A stretch of DNA of 64,000 nt from JAVVUJ01 sp964582545 (GCA_964582545.1 CAZOSB010000005.1:44349-108348); one strand, 5' to 3'. Positions 16,860-26,244 are shown, numbered from the stretch's first letter. Numbers and translations: made by a program. Notes: generated from the letters alone by a model not told the origin.

Positions 16860-18191
16860 CTATGCCAACAAGTCAAAGATGGTTCCTGCATAAGGCAGAT
16901 TGTTGGTGAAGATTCCTTGATTAAATGGGTAACTCATGGTCAGGTTTCCGGTATTGTCAATGCTGTTTATCAGCTGGGGAGGAGGCATGAACTGAGTCTG
17001 ATTTCGCATGGCATTGGTGGCAGTTGTATTTACTTGCGTAGCAAAACCTGATATACCGCCCAAAAGGCTCTTTACTTTGTCCGGACTATCCGTCAATGCC
17101 TTGGTAAGCTTTGTCTCGTCCACGGTCACCTTTCCATTCCCCACGTTGATTCCGATTTCACCTAAGGAGGCGCTTCGATATCGGAAGGATGACAAGGAGT
17201 TCGAGAGAGCTTTCACAGCCGTGGATTTATCCAAGTTTTTATTGAGGAAATCCACCGCATTATTGATGTCCTTGGCAAAAGTTTTCACCGTTTCCACCAC
17301 CTTGCTCGCATCCATAGTACTTTTGCCCAAAGTAGCTTCCCCAATTCCTTTGAGGGTAACGTTCATATTGTTTGTGCCATTTGTGGATAGCGACAGACTG
17401 TTGGTCTGGGACGTTTTCTCCACACCGTTTACGAAAAACGCTGCATTCTGAGCCGTTTGCGTTATTTGAGGGTTAAGCTGTTCCTGCAAGTTATCGCTCA
17501 TTTGTAGGTCGATGGTGGCACGCCCTCCCGTATTGCCGGAAGTAATCTTTAAGGTACTCTTTCCATCCTTTTCTACTACAGATGCACTGATCCCCAACTT
17601 GGAATTATTGACGGATTTGGCAATTTCCTGTATAGCCTGCTTATTGGAAGTGGTCGGAGAGAAATTAAAGCTTAGACTTGCTGCTTTTCCTTCTCCGGTA
17701 GTAATCTTCAAATTGCTGTAACCATTGAATCCTCCGGTAGAGTTTGAATCTAGGGATGCCGACTGGGTAATCTGCCCCGTAGCCAATCGATCTACCTTCA
17801 CCGTCATGTTGCCTGTCGAATATACACTTCCTGAGTTGATGGAAACCACATTGCTGTTGCTACTGGTGTAACCTACAGGGTTTAGCACACTTGAAGGGCT
17901 GTAATCTCTTAATGCTGCAGAAGACTTTTGCAAAGCGCCTAAATTATTACTAAAGCCCGAAAAAAATACTTTTGAATTGGCGTTATATTTAGCAATCGTT
18001 TCTAGATTTTTATCATAGATAGAGGATCTTTTCTCCATAACACTAATTAATTTACTGTTGTTCCGGTCATACAGAGATTGAAGTGCTTGCGATTGCATAT
18101 TCATTTGGTCGGGTAGTTTATACCAGTTTGCAGAAGCCTTATTTAATCCGCCATAAGGGTTCTGACCCATTAATGATGTAATCGTTGCCAT
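16860..18191 (-). CDS. Orphan FliD-like (flagellar hook-associated protein 2) protein
   Basis: A 443-residue protein with no signal peptide or membrane segment. Residues 30-95 look like the FliD N-terminal coil; the MTVKVDRLATGQ strand resembles the start of a FliD D2/D3 region; a long Ser/Thr/Asn-rich centre follows; and FFVNGVEKTSQTNSL plus TFAKDINNAVDFLNKN match the FliD core. The last 50 residues (from about 395) are Pro- and Asn-rich and end in a hydrophobic tail, where a true FliD would have a second amphipathic helix for coiled-coil packing. No flagellar gene lies near it. It may be a capping-like or other secreted adhesin-type protein; the function is unassigned. Confidence 0.6.
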   Translation of the reverse strand: MATITSLMGQNPYGGLNKASANWYKLPDQMNMQSQALQSLYDRNNSKLISVMEKRSSIYDKNLETIAKYNANSKVFFSGFSNNLGALQKSSAALRDYSPSSVLNPVGYTSSNSNVVSINSGSVYSTGNMTVKVDRLATGQITQSASLDSNSTGGFNGYSNLKITTGEGKAASLSFNFSPTTSNKQAIQEIAKSVNNSKLGISASVVEKDGKSTLKITSGNTGGRATIDLQMSDNLQEQLNPQITQTAQNAAFFVNGVEKTSQTNSLSLSTNGTNNMNVTLKGIGEATLGKSTMDASKVVETVKTFAKDINNAVDFLNKNLDKSTAVKALSNSLSSFRYRSASLGEIGINVGNGKVTVDETKLTKALTDSPDKVKSLLGGISGFATQVNTTATNAMRNQTQFMPPPQLINSIDNTGNLTMSYPFNQGIFTNNLPYAGTIFDLLA

Positions 18192-18322
18192 TCTATTTCA
18201 CCACTTTCTTAATAGTTTGTTCGTGCAATTATAATTTATATTCTATCTATATTTTACATCTTATAAAATGAAAATCAACTCTTTTATGTGATTTTTTATA
18301 AATTTTAATTGATTTATGAAAC

Positions 18323-18354
18323 GTTAAAAGGCTCTGCTCAGCAAAGCCTTTTAC
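18323..18354 (-). terminator. Likely terminator after the ydbC-like gene
   Basis: AAAAGGCT-C-TGC pairs with GCA-A-AGCCTTTT around a TCA loop. It lies about 80 bases after the ydbC-like stop. The following T run is poor, so strength is uncertain. Confidence 0.45.
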
Positions 18355-18431
18355 GAAAAAATGTTAAAAAAGAGTAAAATAATATTAACCGAAGTAAAAT
18401 GAGTTAATCAACCTACACTAATCATTGAAAA

Positions 18432-18671
18432 CTATGCAATTTCTAAGCTTTCTAATAAACTTTTTAATTCCTGCATCTCATCCTTATGAAATGTAACGCC
18501 TCTGGTCATCAGCTTATGCTCTTCATCCCACTCTCGAATATCAAATTTCGCAGTGGTACCATTCCAAGCTACCCTGTTCAATTCCTTTTTCCACCCGGTA
18601 GACTTATTGGCCCCAATAACCCCTATGTGCTCTTCAATTTCAAAAGAAAATTCTTTTTCCTTGTCCTGCAT
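18432..18671 (-). CDS. PC4/YdbC-family single-stranded nucleic-acid-binding protein
   Basis: A 79-residue protein of the YdbC group, bacterial members of the PC4 (p15) coactivator fold that bind single-stranded DNA as dimers. The order of an acidic start, EEHIGVIG, GWKKELNRVAWNG, KFDIREWDEEH, and a C-terminal helix MQELKSLLESLE fits that family. The ATG at 18671 has a GGAGGA site; the longer frame upstream has none and runs through the promoter. The gene is monocistronic with a good sigma-A promoter. A role in transcription or DNA maintenance is inferred from the family only. Confidence 0.8.
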   Translation of the reverse strand: MQDKEKEFSFEIEEHIGVIGANKSTGWKKELNRVAWNGTTAKFDIREWDEEHKLMTRGVTFHKDEMQELKSLLESLEIA

Positions 18672-18723
18672 ACGACTCCTCCTTTCCTTTAAATTTTCCA
18701 TCGCATTTGGTAACGATATGATT

Positions 18724-18752
18724 ATAATACATTTTTTACCATTTATTGTCAA
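18724..18752 (-). promoter_or_regulatory. Sigma-A promoter of the ydbC-like gene
   Basis: TTGACA (18752-18747) and TATTAT (18729-18724) lie 17 bases apart on the minus strand, about 50 bases before the start codon. Confidence 0.65.
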
Positions 18753-18888
18753 GCATTTTTTTACAAATTTTTCTATTTTTTTTAATTAGAGGAATTTAGT
18801 TTAAGTTTTCGCTTTCAAATTATTATATTCTTCCTTGTAACCCTGCCCCACCCCGCTTTATTCACAGCCCCTCCTTCAGATCAACCAC

Positions 18889-18917
18889 TTGTCAGAATCA
18901 TACTGAGCTTGTATAAT
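18889..18917 (+). promoter_or_regulatory. Sigma-A promoter of the ABC-F gene
   Basis: TTGTCA (18889-18894) and TATAAT (18912-18917) are exactly 17 bases apart, about 37 bases before the ABC-F ATG. Confidence 0.8.
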
Positions 18918-18954
18918 ATTAAAAAAAGAGCAAATGATTAATACAGGAGGAACT

Positions 18955-20511
18955 ATGAGTTTATTGACAGTAGAAAAAGTCACCCACGGATTTGGCGGAC
19001 GAAGAATTTTAGAGGATGCATCCTTCAGGCTGCTGAAAGGGGAACACGTCGGTCTTTTAGGTGCCAATGGTGAGGGGAAGTCTACTTTTTTAAATATAAT
19101 TACAGGACAGCTTCAGCCTGACGAGGGTAATGTTGAGTGGTCTCGACACGTTACTGTTGGTTATTTAGATCAGCACGCTACTTTAGTGAAGGGTCTGACC
19201 ATAAGAGATGTGTTGCGAGCTGCCTTTAAGAATATGTTTTCCTTAGAAGAAGAAATGCTGAAAATCTATGAAGAAATGGCTACTGCGGAGGGTGATCAAA
19301 TGGATCAGATGATGGAGGATGCCGGAGAAATTCAACATATATTAGAACATAGCGGATTTTACACCATCGATGCGAAGATTGACGAGGTGGCCAACGGCTT
19401 GGGTCTGGGCTCCATCGGGTTGGAAAAGGACGTCTCAGAGCTGAGTGGCGGTCAGAGAACCAAGGTCTTGCTTACCAAACTTCTCTTGGAAGATCCTTCC
19501 ATATTGATTTTGGACGAGCCTACCAATTACTTGGATTACGAACATATCGAATGGCTGAAAAGGTATTTACAAGAATATGAAAATGCATTTATCTTAGTTT
19601 CCCACGACATGGAATTCCTCAATTCTGTAATCAATGTGATTTACCACGTCAACGATGGAGAGCTTACCCGTTATACTGGCAACTACGAGAAGTTCCAACA
19701 GATGTATGAAGTAAAGAAAAATCAAGAGCTAAAAGCCTACGAACGCCAACAGAAAGAAATTGAAAAGGCGGAGGATTTTATCGCTCGAAATAAAGCACGA
19801 GTGGCCACTCGAGGCATGGCCAACAGCAGGCAAAAGATGCTAGATAAAATTGACGTATTGGAAAGACCTCGGGATAAACCAAAACCCTCCTTCTTTTTTC
19901 AGGAAGCTCGAACTCCCAGCCGATTTATCGTAGAGGGAAAGGACTTGATATTGGGTTACGGAGAACCTCTGACAAAACCTGTAAACTTTACTTTGGAGAG
20001 GAATCAAAAGGTAGCCATCCGGGGTACCAACGGTTTAGGAAAAACCACCCTGCTGAAAACCATCTTGGGACAAATACAACCCATATCTGGTCAGATTATT
20101 CCAGGAGATTTTCTCATCCCCGGTTATTTTGAACAGGAGTCCGGAAGAGATAGCAGTTTGACGGCCATGGATTACCTATGGCAAGAATTCCCTTCTTACA
20201 CCAATGCACAAGTGCGAACGGCACTGGCCAAATGCGGATTAACCAACGACCATATCACCAGTCAAATGAAGGTTTTGAGCGGCGGTGAAAACGCAAAAGT
20301 AAGGCTTTGTAAATTGATGCAAAGAGAGGCGAACTGGCTAGTATTGGACGAACCCACCAACCACTTGGATGTAGATGCAAAAGCAGAATTGCAAAGGGCT
20401 TTGAAAGAGTACAAGGGCACTATCTTGCTGGTGTGTCACGAGCCAGATTTTTATGAAGGCTTCGTTACGGACATATGGAATATTGAAGATTGGACTGTGA
20501 AGGTGATATAG
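18955..20511 (+). CDS. ABC-F family ribosome-associated ATPase (YkpA/YbiT-like)
   Basis: A 518-residue protein with two ABC ATPase domains and no membrane segment. Walker A motifs are GANGEGKS (36-43) and GTNGLGKT, signatures LSGGQRTKV and LSGGENAKV, and Walker B motifs end in DEPTNYLD and DEPTNHLD, the ABC-F form. The linker between domains (about 235-310) is charged and helical, as expected for the P-site tRNA interaction motif. ABC-F proteins act on the ribosome as translation factors or protect it from antibiotics; this one resembles the housekeeping YkpA/YbiT type. The ATG follows AGGAGG; an upstream in-frame ATG at 18934 has no such site. Its last 47 bases overlap the convergent PHP gene. 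Confidence 0.9.
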   Translation: MSLLTVEKVTHGFGGRRILEDASFRLLKGEHVGLLGANGEGKSTFLNIITGQLQPDEGNVEWSRHVTVGYLDQHATLVKGLTIRDVLRAAFKNMFSLEEEMLKIYEEMATAEGDQMDQMMEDAGEIQHILEHSGFYTIDAKIDEVANGLGLGSIGLEKDVSELSGGQRTKVLLTKLLLEDPSILILDEPTNYLDYEHIEWLKRYLQEYENAFILVSHDMEFLNSVINVIYHVNDGELTRYTGNYEKFQQMYEVKKNQELKAYERQQKEIEKAEDFIARNKARVATRGMANSRQKMLDKIDVLERPRDKPKPSFFFQEARTPSRFIVEGKDLILGYGEPLTKPVNFTLERNQKVAIRGTNGLGKTTLLKTILGQIQPISGQIIPGDFLIPGYFEQESGRDSSLTAMDYLWQEFPSYTNAQVRTALAKCGLTNDHITSQMKVLSGGENAKVRLCKLMQREANWLVLDEPTNHLDVDAKAELQRALKEYKGTILLVCHEPDFYEGFVTDIWNIEDWTVKVI

Positions 20512-21367
20512 GAAATTTACCAACTTCAATTTCTGGGTTCATTCCCGGTCCATGAAAGTCTGTACCTGCACTGATTAATAAATCATATTTTTTCGCTAAT
20601 AACAAAAGTTCTTCCGTCTCGGTAATGAGTTGACTGAAGTTATAATAGCACTCCAAACCGTCTAAGCCTAAGTTTTTCATGGCTGCTATTAAGGCCTCAA
20701 GCTTTTCAAAATAGCAGCCTTCCAAATTTTTATCTTTATAAGTAATCTTCATGGGATGTGCCAGCACCACCTTGCCTCCGGCATTCCTGATAATCTTCAT
20801 CACCTCTTGAGCATCCACCTTCACTCTGTGAATGGCCTTTATCTCAGGATGACCTAAAAACTTCCCTCGTCGGAAAGCCTCTGCCACAGAGTTCACATAT
20901 CCCCTCTTCATTAAGGCTCTGGCCATATTGGGCTTCCCAATGTAAGTCTGTTGCGGATAAGCTTTTAGATCTTCCTCTTGAATTTTGTATCCTAATTCTC
21001 CTAAGGTTTTCAGCATCTTATCATTTCGTTTCACTCTGTTGGTCATGATTTCACTCAGGATACCCTTCAATTCTTTATCTTCCGGATTCATTCCATATCC
21101 CAAAATATGCATGTAAATATCTTCTCCCTGACTCGCTTTTCGTCGGAAGATATCTCTCTCAGCTAATGCCGCGGAAAACTCCACTCCAGGAATTACTCTC
21201 ACTCCTAGGTCTTCCCCTGCCCGCAAACCTTCACTAATCCCTCCCATTCCATCATGATCGGTAATAGCAACAGTTTCCACACCAAAATCCTTGGCTCGCT
21301 TTACCAGATCATAGGGCGATAAGGTGCCGTCAGAATAGTAAGTATGCAAATGTAAATCTATCTTCAA
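20465..21367 (-). CDS. PHP-domain phosphoesterase (TrpH/YciV-like)
   Basis: A 300-residue PHP protein. The N-terminus has DLHLHTYYSDG (metal-binding HxH), followed by ITDHDG, PGVEFSA, VLAHPMK and GTDFHGPG, the complete metal-ligand set of the family. Relatives include YciV/RNase AM, which degrades short RNA or 3',5'-nucleotides from the 5' end. The start is TTG at 21367, supported by AAAGGAG eight bases upstream. The gene converges on the ABC-F gene and overlaps it by 47 bases, so the last 15 residues are encoded opposite the ABC-F C-terminus. asnB is upstream on the same strand, 79 bases away. Confidence 0.85.
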   Translation of the reverse strand: MKIDLHLHTYYSDGTLSPYDLVKRAKDFGVETVAITDHDGMGGISEGLRAGEDLGVRVIPGVEFSAALAERDIFRRKASQGEDIYMHILGYGMNPEDKELKGILSEIMTNRVKRNDKMLKTLGELGYKIQEEDLKAYPQQTYIGKPNMARALMKRGYVNSVAEAFRRGKFLGHPEIKAIHRVKVDAQEVMKIIRNAGGKVVLAHPMKITYKDKNLEGCYFEKLEALIAAMKNLGLDGLECYYNFSQLITETEELLLLAKKYDLLISAGTDFHGPGMNPEIEVGKFPISPSQSNLQYSICP

Positions 21368-21446
21368 CGATATTACTCCTTTGTGGTGATACTTTTCATG
21401 TGACCATAATACGCATAACCGAACTTGTGTCTCTCTCTGGGAAAGG

Positions 21447-23288
21447 TTATCTCTTTATGAAATACTCCTCATACCAAATAAGAAAAACTAAGACGGTATA
21501 GATCTTCCTAGCATTATTCATAGTGCCATTGTAATGCTCTTCCAACAATTTCAAGATTTTTTCTTGTTGAAAAAATTCCGAAACATAAGTCCGATTAAAA
21601 ATGTCTTTCACTAGATGATAGTATTTTTCCTGCTGGAACCAAAGTCGAATCGGTACGGGAAATCCAAGTTTGTAGCGTGTTGCCCACTGGTTGGGAAGCT
21701 TTCTGGCTGCAGCCCTTCTAAATACGTACTTTACATCCTTGTCGTTCACCTTATACCCACCAGGGATTTTGCCTGCCAGATTCATCACCTCTTTATCTAA
21801 AAAAGGTACTCGAAGCTCCAATGAATGCGCCATGCTCATTTTATCGGCCTTTAGAAGAATATCGCTGGGCATCCAAAGGTGCATATCTAAATACTGTTTC
21901 TTGATTAAGTCATCTCCCCCCTGAATCCTATCGTAGAAGGGTTTGGTAATCGCTCTAACGTTGGGTCCATGTTGATATTTTTCTTGCAGGATCCCCGTGG
22001 CTTCCTTTTCAGGAAAAACCAGTGCCTGCCCTATGAAGCTTTCCTCTACCGTGGTTCCCCCTCTTACCAAGTAGTCTCCTACTCTGGTTTTCCTTCCTAC
22101 CAGTTTTCCTACTTTTTTCATGACTTTCCGCATTCCCAATGGTAGTTTTTGATATTTCCGCATGGAAGAGGATATATTGTACCAGTGATAACCGCCGAAC
22201 AGCTCGTCCGCTCCCTCACCGGAAAGGACTACGGTTACATGCTCCGCTGCCATCTGAGCCAAAAAGTAAAGAGGCACAGCCGATGGGTTTGAGTGAGGTT
22301 CATCCATGTGATATTGTATAGTATTGAGCACATCAAAACACTCGTCCGGTGAAACGATACGCCTATGATTTTCTATATTGATCATTTCGCTGAATTCCTT
22401 GGCGTACATGGTTTCATCAAAATCAGGATTTTCAAACCCAACGGAAAAACTGTGCTCCGGGTTTTGAAGAGCGGCAATGTAACTGGAATCCACTCCCCCG
22501 GAAAGAAATGCTCCCACCTTTACATCGCTGATCTGGTGCACCTTGACGGATTCTATGACCTCTTTTTCTATTGCATCTTCGTAAAATTCCATGGGTTTTT
22601 CTTCAATGTTAAATTTCGCATCATAAAACATTTCAATATCAATTCTTCCATTTTGATATTCCAAAAGGTGTCCCTGAGGAAGCTTAAACACGTTCTTAAA
22701 AAAGGTCTCTTCCGTAGCGGAATATTGAAAAGTTAAGTAAGGTCTTAACGCTGCTTCGTTCAGTTCCTTTTTAAATGCCGGATGCTGTAGGAAAGATTTA
22801 ATTTCACTTCCAAAGATAAAAGTTCCATCTTCCCCTTTATAATAGTACATAGGTTTAATGCCAAAAAAGTCTCTGGCAATCACAAGCTTATTTTGTTTCT
22901 GATCCCATATGGCAAAAGCAAACATACCTCGCACCCTTTGAAGCAGCTCCTTACCATATTCCTCATATCCGTGCACCAATACTTCCGTGTCCGTATTGCT
23001 TACAAAGATATGACCTTTTTCCACCAAGTCTTTCCTGATTTCCTGAAAGTTATAGATTTCGCCGTTAAAGACTACCGCAATGGTTTTATCTTCATTATAC
23101 AAAGGTTGGGTACCTGCATCTGATAGGTCTATAATGGATAATCTCCGAAACCCCAAACAGATGCTTTCATCCGCATAAATACCTTCACTGTCAGGACCTC
23201 TGTGAATGATCGTCTCCAGCATGGAACTCATTACTTTTTGTTTTTCTTCTTTTCCAAATGTATCTATAAAGCCTACAAAGCCACACAT
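21447..23288 (-). CDS. asnB: Asparagine synthase (glutamine-hydrolysing)
   Basis: A 613-residue class II glutamine amidotransferase fused to an ATP-dependent synthetase. The catalytic Cys is residue 2 (MCGFVGF), with RGPDSEG and NGEIYNF in the glutaminase half, and SGGVDSSY as the PP-loop and LSGEGADELFGGY in the synthetase half. It makes asparagine from aspartate, glutamine and ATP. The 613-residue form is of the longer AsnB type (AsnO-like proteins in Bacillus have similar length). It has a GGAGGAA ribosome-binding site and its own promoter, leaving a leader of about 105 bases in which no T-box signature was seen. Confidence 0.93.
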   Translation of the reverse strand: MCGFVGFIDTFGKEEKQKVMSSMLETIIHRGPDSEGIYADESICLGFRRLSIIDLSDAGTQPLYNEDKTIAVVFNGEIYNFQEIRKDLVEKGHIFVSNTDTEVLVHGYEEYGKELLQRVRGMFAFAIWDQKQNKLVIARDFFGIKPMYYYKGEDGTFIFGSEIKSFLQHPAFKKELNEAALRPYLTFQYSATEETFFKNVFKLPQGHLLEYQNGRIDIEMFYDAKFNIEEKPMEFYEDAIEKEVIESVKVHQISDVKVGAFLSGGVDSSYIAALQNPEHSFSVGFENPDFDETMYAKEFSEMINIENHRRIVSPDECFDVLNTIQYHMDEPHSNPSAVPLYFLAQMAAEHVTVVLSGEGADELFGGYHWYNISSSMRKYQKLPLGMRKVMKKVGKLVGRKTRVGDYLVRGGTTVEESFIGQALVFPEKEATGILQEKYQHGPNVRAITKPFYDRIQGGDDLIKKQYLDMHLWMPSDILLKADKMSMAHSLELRVPFLDKEVMNLAGKIPGGYKVNDKDVKYVFRRAAARKLPNQWATRYKLGFPVPIRLWFQQEKYYHLVKDIFNRTYVSEFFQQEKILKLLEEHYNGTMNNARKIYTVLVFLIWYEEYFIKR

Positions 23289-23401
23289 ACTCTTTTCCTC
23301 CGAAACTTAATGCAAATATTGCTATCAGAAATATTACTAATTAGTATCATTTTATCCAACTATAGGTAATTCATAGCAAGAATAATTTGTAAATCTATAA
23401 T

Positions 23402-23430
23402 ATTATAACGAATATCCGTATAATTCTCAA
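23402..23430 (-). promoter_or_regulatory. Sigma-A promoter of asnB
   Basis: TTGAGA (23430-23425) and TATAAT (23407-23402) are 17 bases apart on the minus strand. The intergenic stretch 23289-23562 also holds a TATAAT at 23503-23508 on the plus strand that may serve lgt, with a weak -35. Confidence 0.7.
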
Positions 23431-23562
23431 CTTTATTTTACTTCTTTATAGCTCTAAATAGTTTTCCCATAATTTTATGTAGCCATAGGATTTTATTTAT
23501 TGTATAATAAAATCGCATATATATTTTTGCATAAATACGAATGAATTCAAGGAGGTATTACG

Positions 23563-24324
23563 ATGCCGATACCTAAACCTGTAGCTTTCACATTATTTGG
23601 GCTGGATATCATGTGGTATGGAATCATTATTGCCATGGCTATGATTTTGGCTGTGATCATCATGTATTTCAGAGCTGAAAAGCATCAAATTCCAAAGGAT
23701 CGGATCTTAGATTTTGTTCTAATCTGCATTCCTGCGGGTGTTGTAGGTGCAAGGTTTTATTACGTTATTTTCAACTGGGAGTTCTATCAGGGAGACTTTT
23801 GGAGCATTATTAACCTGCGAAATGGGGGCTTAGCCATTCACGGGGGACTGATTTTTGGTTTAGCTGCAGCGGCTATTTTATGCGTTATCTGGAACTACCG
23901 CGCATTCAACGTTTTAGACTTGGCTGTGCCCTCTGTGGCACTGGCTCAATCCATCGGACGATGGGGCAATTACTTTAACTCCGAGGCTCACGGTGGTCCC
24001 ACGGATTTGCCTTGGGCGATTATTGTGGATGGTCAAAAGGTGCATCCTACATTTCTTTATGAATCTATTTGGTGCTTGATACTGTTTTTTGTTTTAATCA
24101 TAGTAGATAACCGAAGAAGATTTGAAGGACAGACATTTCTTCTTTATGGAATTTTATATTCCATTGAAAGATTTTTTGTGGAAATTCTGAGAACTGACAG
24201 CTTGATGTTGGGTCCATTCCTTAAGCAAGCTCAGGTTATTAGCTTAGTTATCATCGTTATATTTTCACTCATATACATAGTCAAACTGAGAAGATCTAAA
24301 CAGAAAGGAAGAATTTTTTATTAA
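23563..24324 (+). CDS. lgt: Prolipoprotein diacylglyceryl transferase
   Basis: A 253-residue integral membrane enzyme with about seven membrane segments. The Lgt signatures are present: GARFYYV, the NGGLAIHGGL catalytic His region (near 88-100) and the GRWGNYFNSEAHGG signature (near 132). It moves diacylglyceryl from phosphatidylglycerol to the lipobox Cys of prolipoproteins, the first step of lipoprotein maturation. It has an AAGGAGGT ribosome-binding site, and its stop is directly followed by the ychF ATG with no spacer. Confidence 0.95.
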   Translation: MPIPKPVAFTLFGLDIMWYGIIIAMAMILAVIIMYFRAEKHQIPKDRILDFVLICIPAGVVGARFYYVIFNWEFYQGDFWSIINLRNGGLAIHGGLIFGLAAAAILCVIWNYRAFNVLDLAVPSVALAQSIGRWGNYFNSEAHGGPTDLPWAIIVDGQKVHPTFLYESIWCLILFFVLIIVDNRRRFEGQTFLLYGILYSIERFFVEILRTDSLMLGPFLKQAQVISLVIIVIFSLIYIVKLRRSKQKGRIFY

Positions 24325-25416
24325 ATGAAAATAGGAATTTTAGGATTACCCAACGTGGGTAAAAGTACGTTATTTAACGCAATTACAAAGGCAGGTGCGG
24401 AGGCAGCCAATTATCCTTTCTGTACCATCGAACCCAACGTGGGGGTGGTGACAGTGCCAGATGAAAGATTACAGGTGCTGACCGACATGTACAAAGCGAA
24501 AAAAACCATATACACTGCCATTGAGTTTTACGATATTGCAGGACTTGTAAAGGGAGCCTCCAAGGGAGAAGGTCTGGGCAATAAGTTTCTAGGACATATC
24601 CGAGAGGTGGATGCCGTGGTACACGTGGTCAGATGCTTTGACGATCCCAACGTGGTGCATGTGGATGGTAAGGTAGACCCTCTTTCCGATATTGAGACCA
24701 TTAACTTAGAATTGATTTTATCCGACATGGAAATACTGGAAAGAAGAGTACAACGCGCCAAAAAGAACCTGAAGAGCGGTAAAAATGCTCAATGGGAAGT
24801 CAATATTTTAGAAAAAATCATGGCAATCTTGGAGCAAGGACAATCCGCCCGAACCCTGGAGCTGGAAAAAGACGAAAACGAATTTTTAAAGGAGTTAAAT
24901 CTTTTATCAAATAAGCCAGTCATCTATGCCGCTAATGTTTCCGAAGAGGATTTAGTCGGCTCTGATAACGAGTTTGTTTTAAAGGTAAAGGATTTTGCTA
25001 ATAACGAAAACGCGGATACCGTTGTAATTTGCGGGAAAATAGAGTCAGAAATCTCTGAGCTTGAGGAAGAAGAGAAAAAGATGTTTCTGGAGGAACTGGG
25101 CATCGCCGAATCTGGACTGGACAAACTGATCAAAGCTTCCTATCATCTTCTGGACTTAATTTCTTTCCTGACAGCCGGAGAACAGGAGGTTCGCGCTTGG
25201 ACCATCAGGCGAGGTACAAAGGCACCGCAGGCCGCCGGAAAAATTCACACGGACTTTGAACGGGGATTTATCCGTGCCGAAACCATCCCATACGAAAAGC
25301 TCATGGACTGTGGTGGCAATTTAGCCACAGCCAGAGAAAAAGGACTCATCCGATCGGAAGGCAAAGAATATGTGGTCAATGACGGGGATGTAATCCACTT
25401 CCTGTTTAATGTTTAG
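24325..25416 (+). CDS. ychF: Redox-regulated ribosome-binding ATPase YchF (OLA1)
   Basis: A 363-residue Obg-family P-loop protein. G1 is GLPNVGKST (7-15), G3 is DIAGLVKGAS, and the C-terminus is a TGS domain with the family marks TFLTAGEQEVRAWTI-type (here SFLTAGEQEVRAW) and DFERGFIRAE. The TRAFAC NKxD position is NVSEED rather than NKxD, which is why YchF prefers ATP. It binds ribosomes and is linked to stress responses. The ATG directly abuts the lgt stop with no good ribosome-binding site, so translation is likely coupled. Confidence 0.95.
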   Translation: MKIGILGLPNVGKSTLFNAITKAGAEAANYPFCTIEPNVGVVTVPDERLQVLTDMYKAKKTIYTAIEFYDIAGLVKGASKGEGLGNKFLGHIREVDAVVHVVRCFDDPNVVHVDGKVDPLSDIETINLELILSDMEILERRVQRAKKNLKSGKNAQWEVNILEKIMAILEQGQSARTLELEKDENEFLKELNLLSNKPVIYAANVSEEDLVGSDNEFVLKVKDFANNENADTVVICGKIESEISELEEEEKKMFLEELGIAESGLDKLIKASYHLLDLISFLTAGEQEVRAWTIRRGTKAPQAAGKIHTDFERGFIRAETIPYEKLMDCGGNLATAREKGLIRSEGKEYVVNDGDVIHFLFNV

Positions 25417-25525
25417 GAATTAAATGCTATAAAAATAGTTGAAATTATGATTAACCCAGAAGCTTTAAAGAATGAATGATATTTTACAAAAACCATCTTA
25501 ATCAATAAAAGTATAAGAGGTGCAT

Positions 25526-26188
25526 ATGAAAGATTTAAACAAATACTTTGATCATACCATATTAAAACCGGAGGCGGTGGAAGCAGACGTTTTAAAGCTC
25601 TGTGACGAAGCTAAGGAATACGACTTTTATTCTGTATGTGTCAATCCATGCAATGTAGCTATGGCAGCACGCAGATTGGATGGTAGCTGTGTAAAGGTAG
25701 CTTCTGTAGTCGGATTTCCTCTGGGTGCCTCACCCACAGAGGTGAAGAGTTTCGAAACGGAAATCGCCTGCAAGGATGGAGCTTCAGAAATTGATATGGT
25801 CATCAATGTAGGGTTCCTCAAAGATGGAAAGTATGACGAGGTGGAAAAAGATATTGCCGCCGTGGTGATCACTGCAAAAAAGCATGATTCCATTGTGAAG
25901 GTCATCTTAGAGACTTGCTTGCTCAGCGATTCAGAAATTATAAAAGCCTGTCAATTGAGCAAAAATGCGGGTGCAACCTTTGTGAAAACCTCTACGGGGT
26001 TTAGCACTGCCGGAGCCACCGCCGCTCATGTCAAACTGATGAAAGACACCGTAGGAGATTCCATGTCCGTGAAAGCCTCAGGCGGAATCCGGGATTATGA
26101 AACCACCATGGAAATGATAAACGCCGGAGCCGATAGGATTGGCGCCAGCGCTTCAGTTAACATTGTAAAAATTTCGTTGGAAAGCTAA
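25526..26188 (+). CDS. deoC: Deoxyribose-phosphate aldolase
   Basis: A 220-residue class I aldolase that splits 2-deoxyribose-5-phosphate into acetaldehyde and glyceraldehyde-3-phosphate. The Schiff-base lysine is in FVKTSTGF (near 151) and the proton-relay lysine in VKASGGIRD (near 180), with DHTILKP at the N-terminus. The ATG at 25526 has AAGAGGT just upstream; a GTG at 25520 lies inside that site. It is separated from ychF by about 110 bases, so it may have its own promoter, and it is convergent with ilvN. Acetaldehyde from DeoC could feed the fermentative aldehyde metabolism suggested by the AOR further on. Confidence 0.93.
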   Translation: MKDLNKYFDHTILKPEAVEADVLKLCDEAKEYDFYSVCVNPCNVAMAARRLDGSCVKVASVVGFPLGASPTEVKSFETEIACKDGASEIDMVINVGFLKDGKYDEVEKDIAAVVITAKKHDSIVKVILETCLLSDSEIIKACQLSKNAGATFVKTSTGFSTAGATAAHVKLMKDTVGDSMSVKASGGIRDYETTMEMINAGADRIGASASVNIVKISLES

Positions 26189-26203
26189 AATAAAGTAAAA
26201 CAT

Positions 26204-26241
26204 TTTAAAAGGGTCATTTTCTTGAACCATGACCCTTTAAA
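26204..26241. terminator. Shared terminator between deoC and ilvN
   Basis: TTTAAAAGGGTCAT (26204-26217) pairs with ATGACCCTTTAAA (26229-26241) with one bulged A. It sits between the convergent deoC and ilvN stops and may act both ways. Confidence 0.6.
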
Positions 26242-26244
26242 GTT

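Noticed and set aside
16624..16893. Plus-strand frame across the ecfA1 promoter
   Set aside because: It crosses a promoter, a terminator and the ends of two minus-strand genes, without any ribosome-binding site.
23289..23400. T-box or riboswitch in the asnB leader
   Set aside because: No AGGGTGG-type T-box core or other known signature was seen in the approximately 105-base leader.
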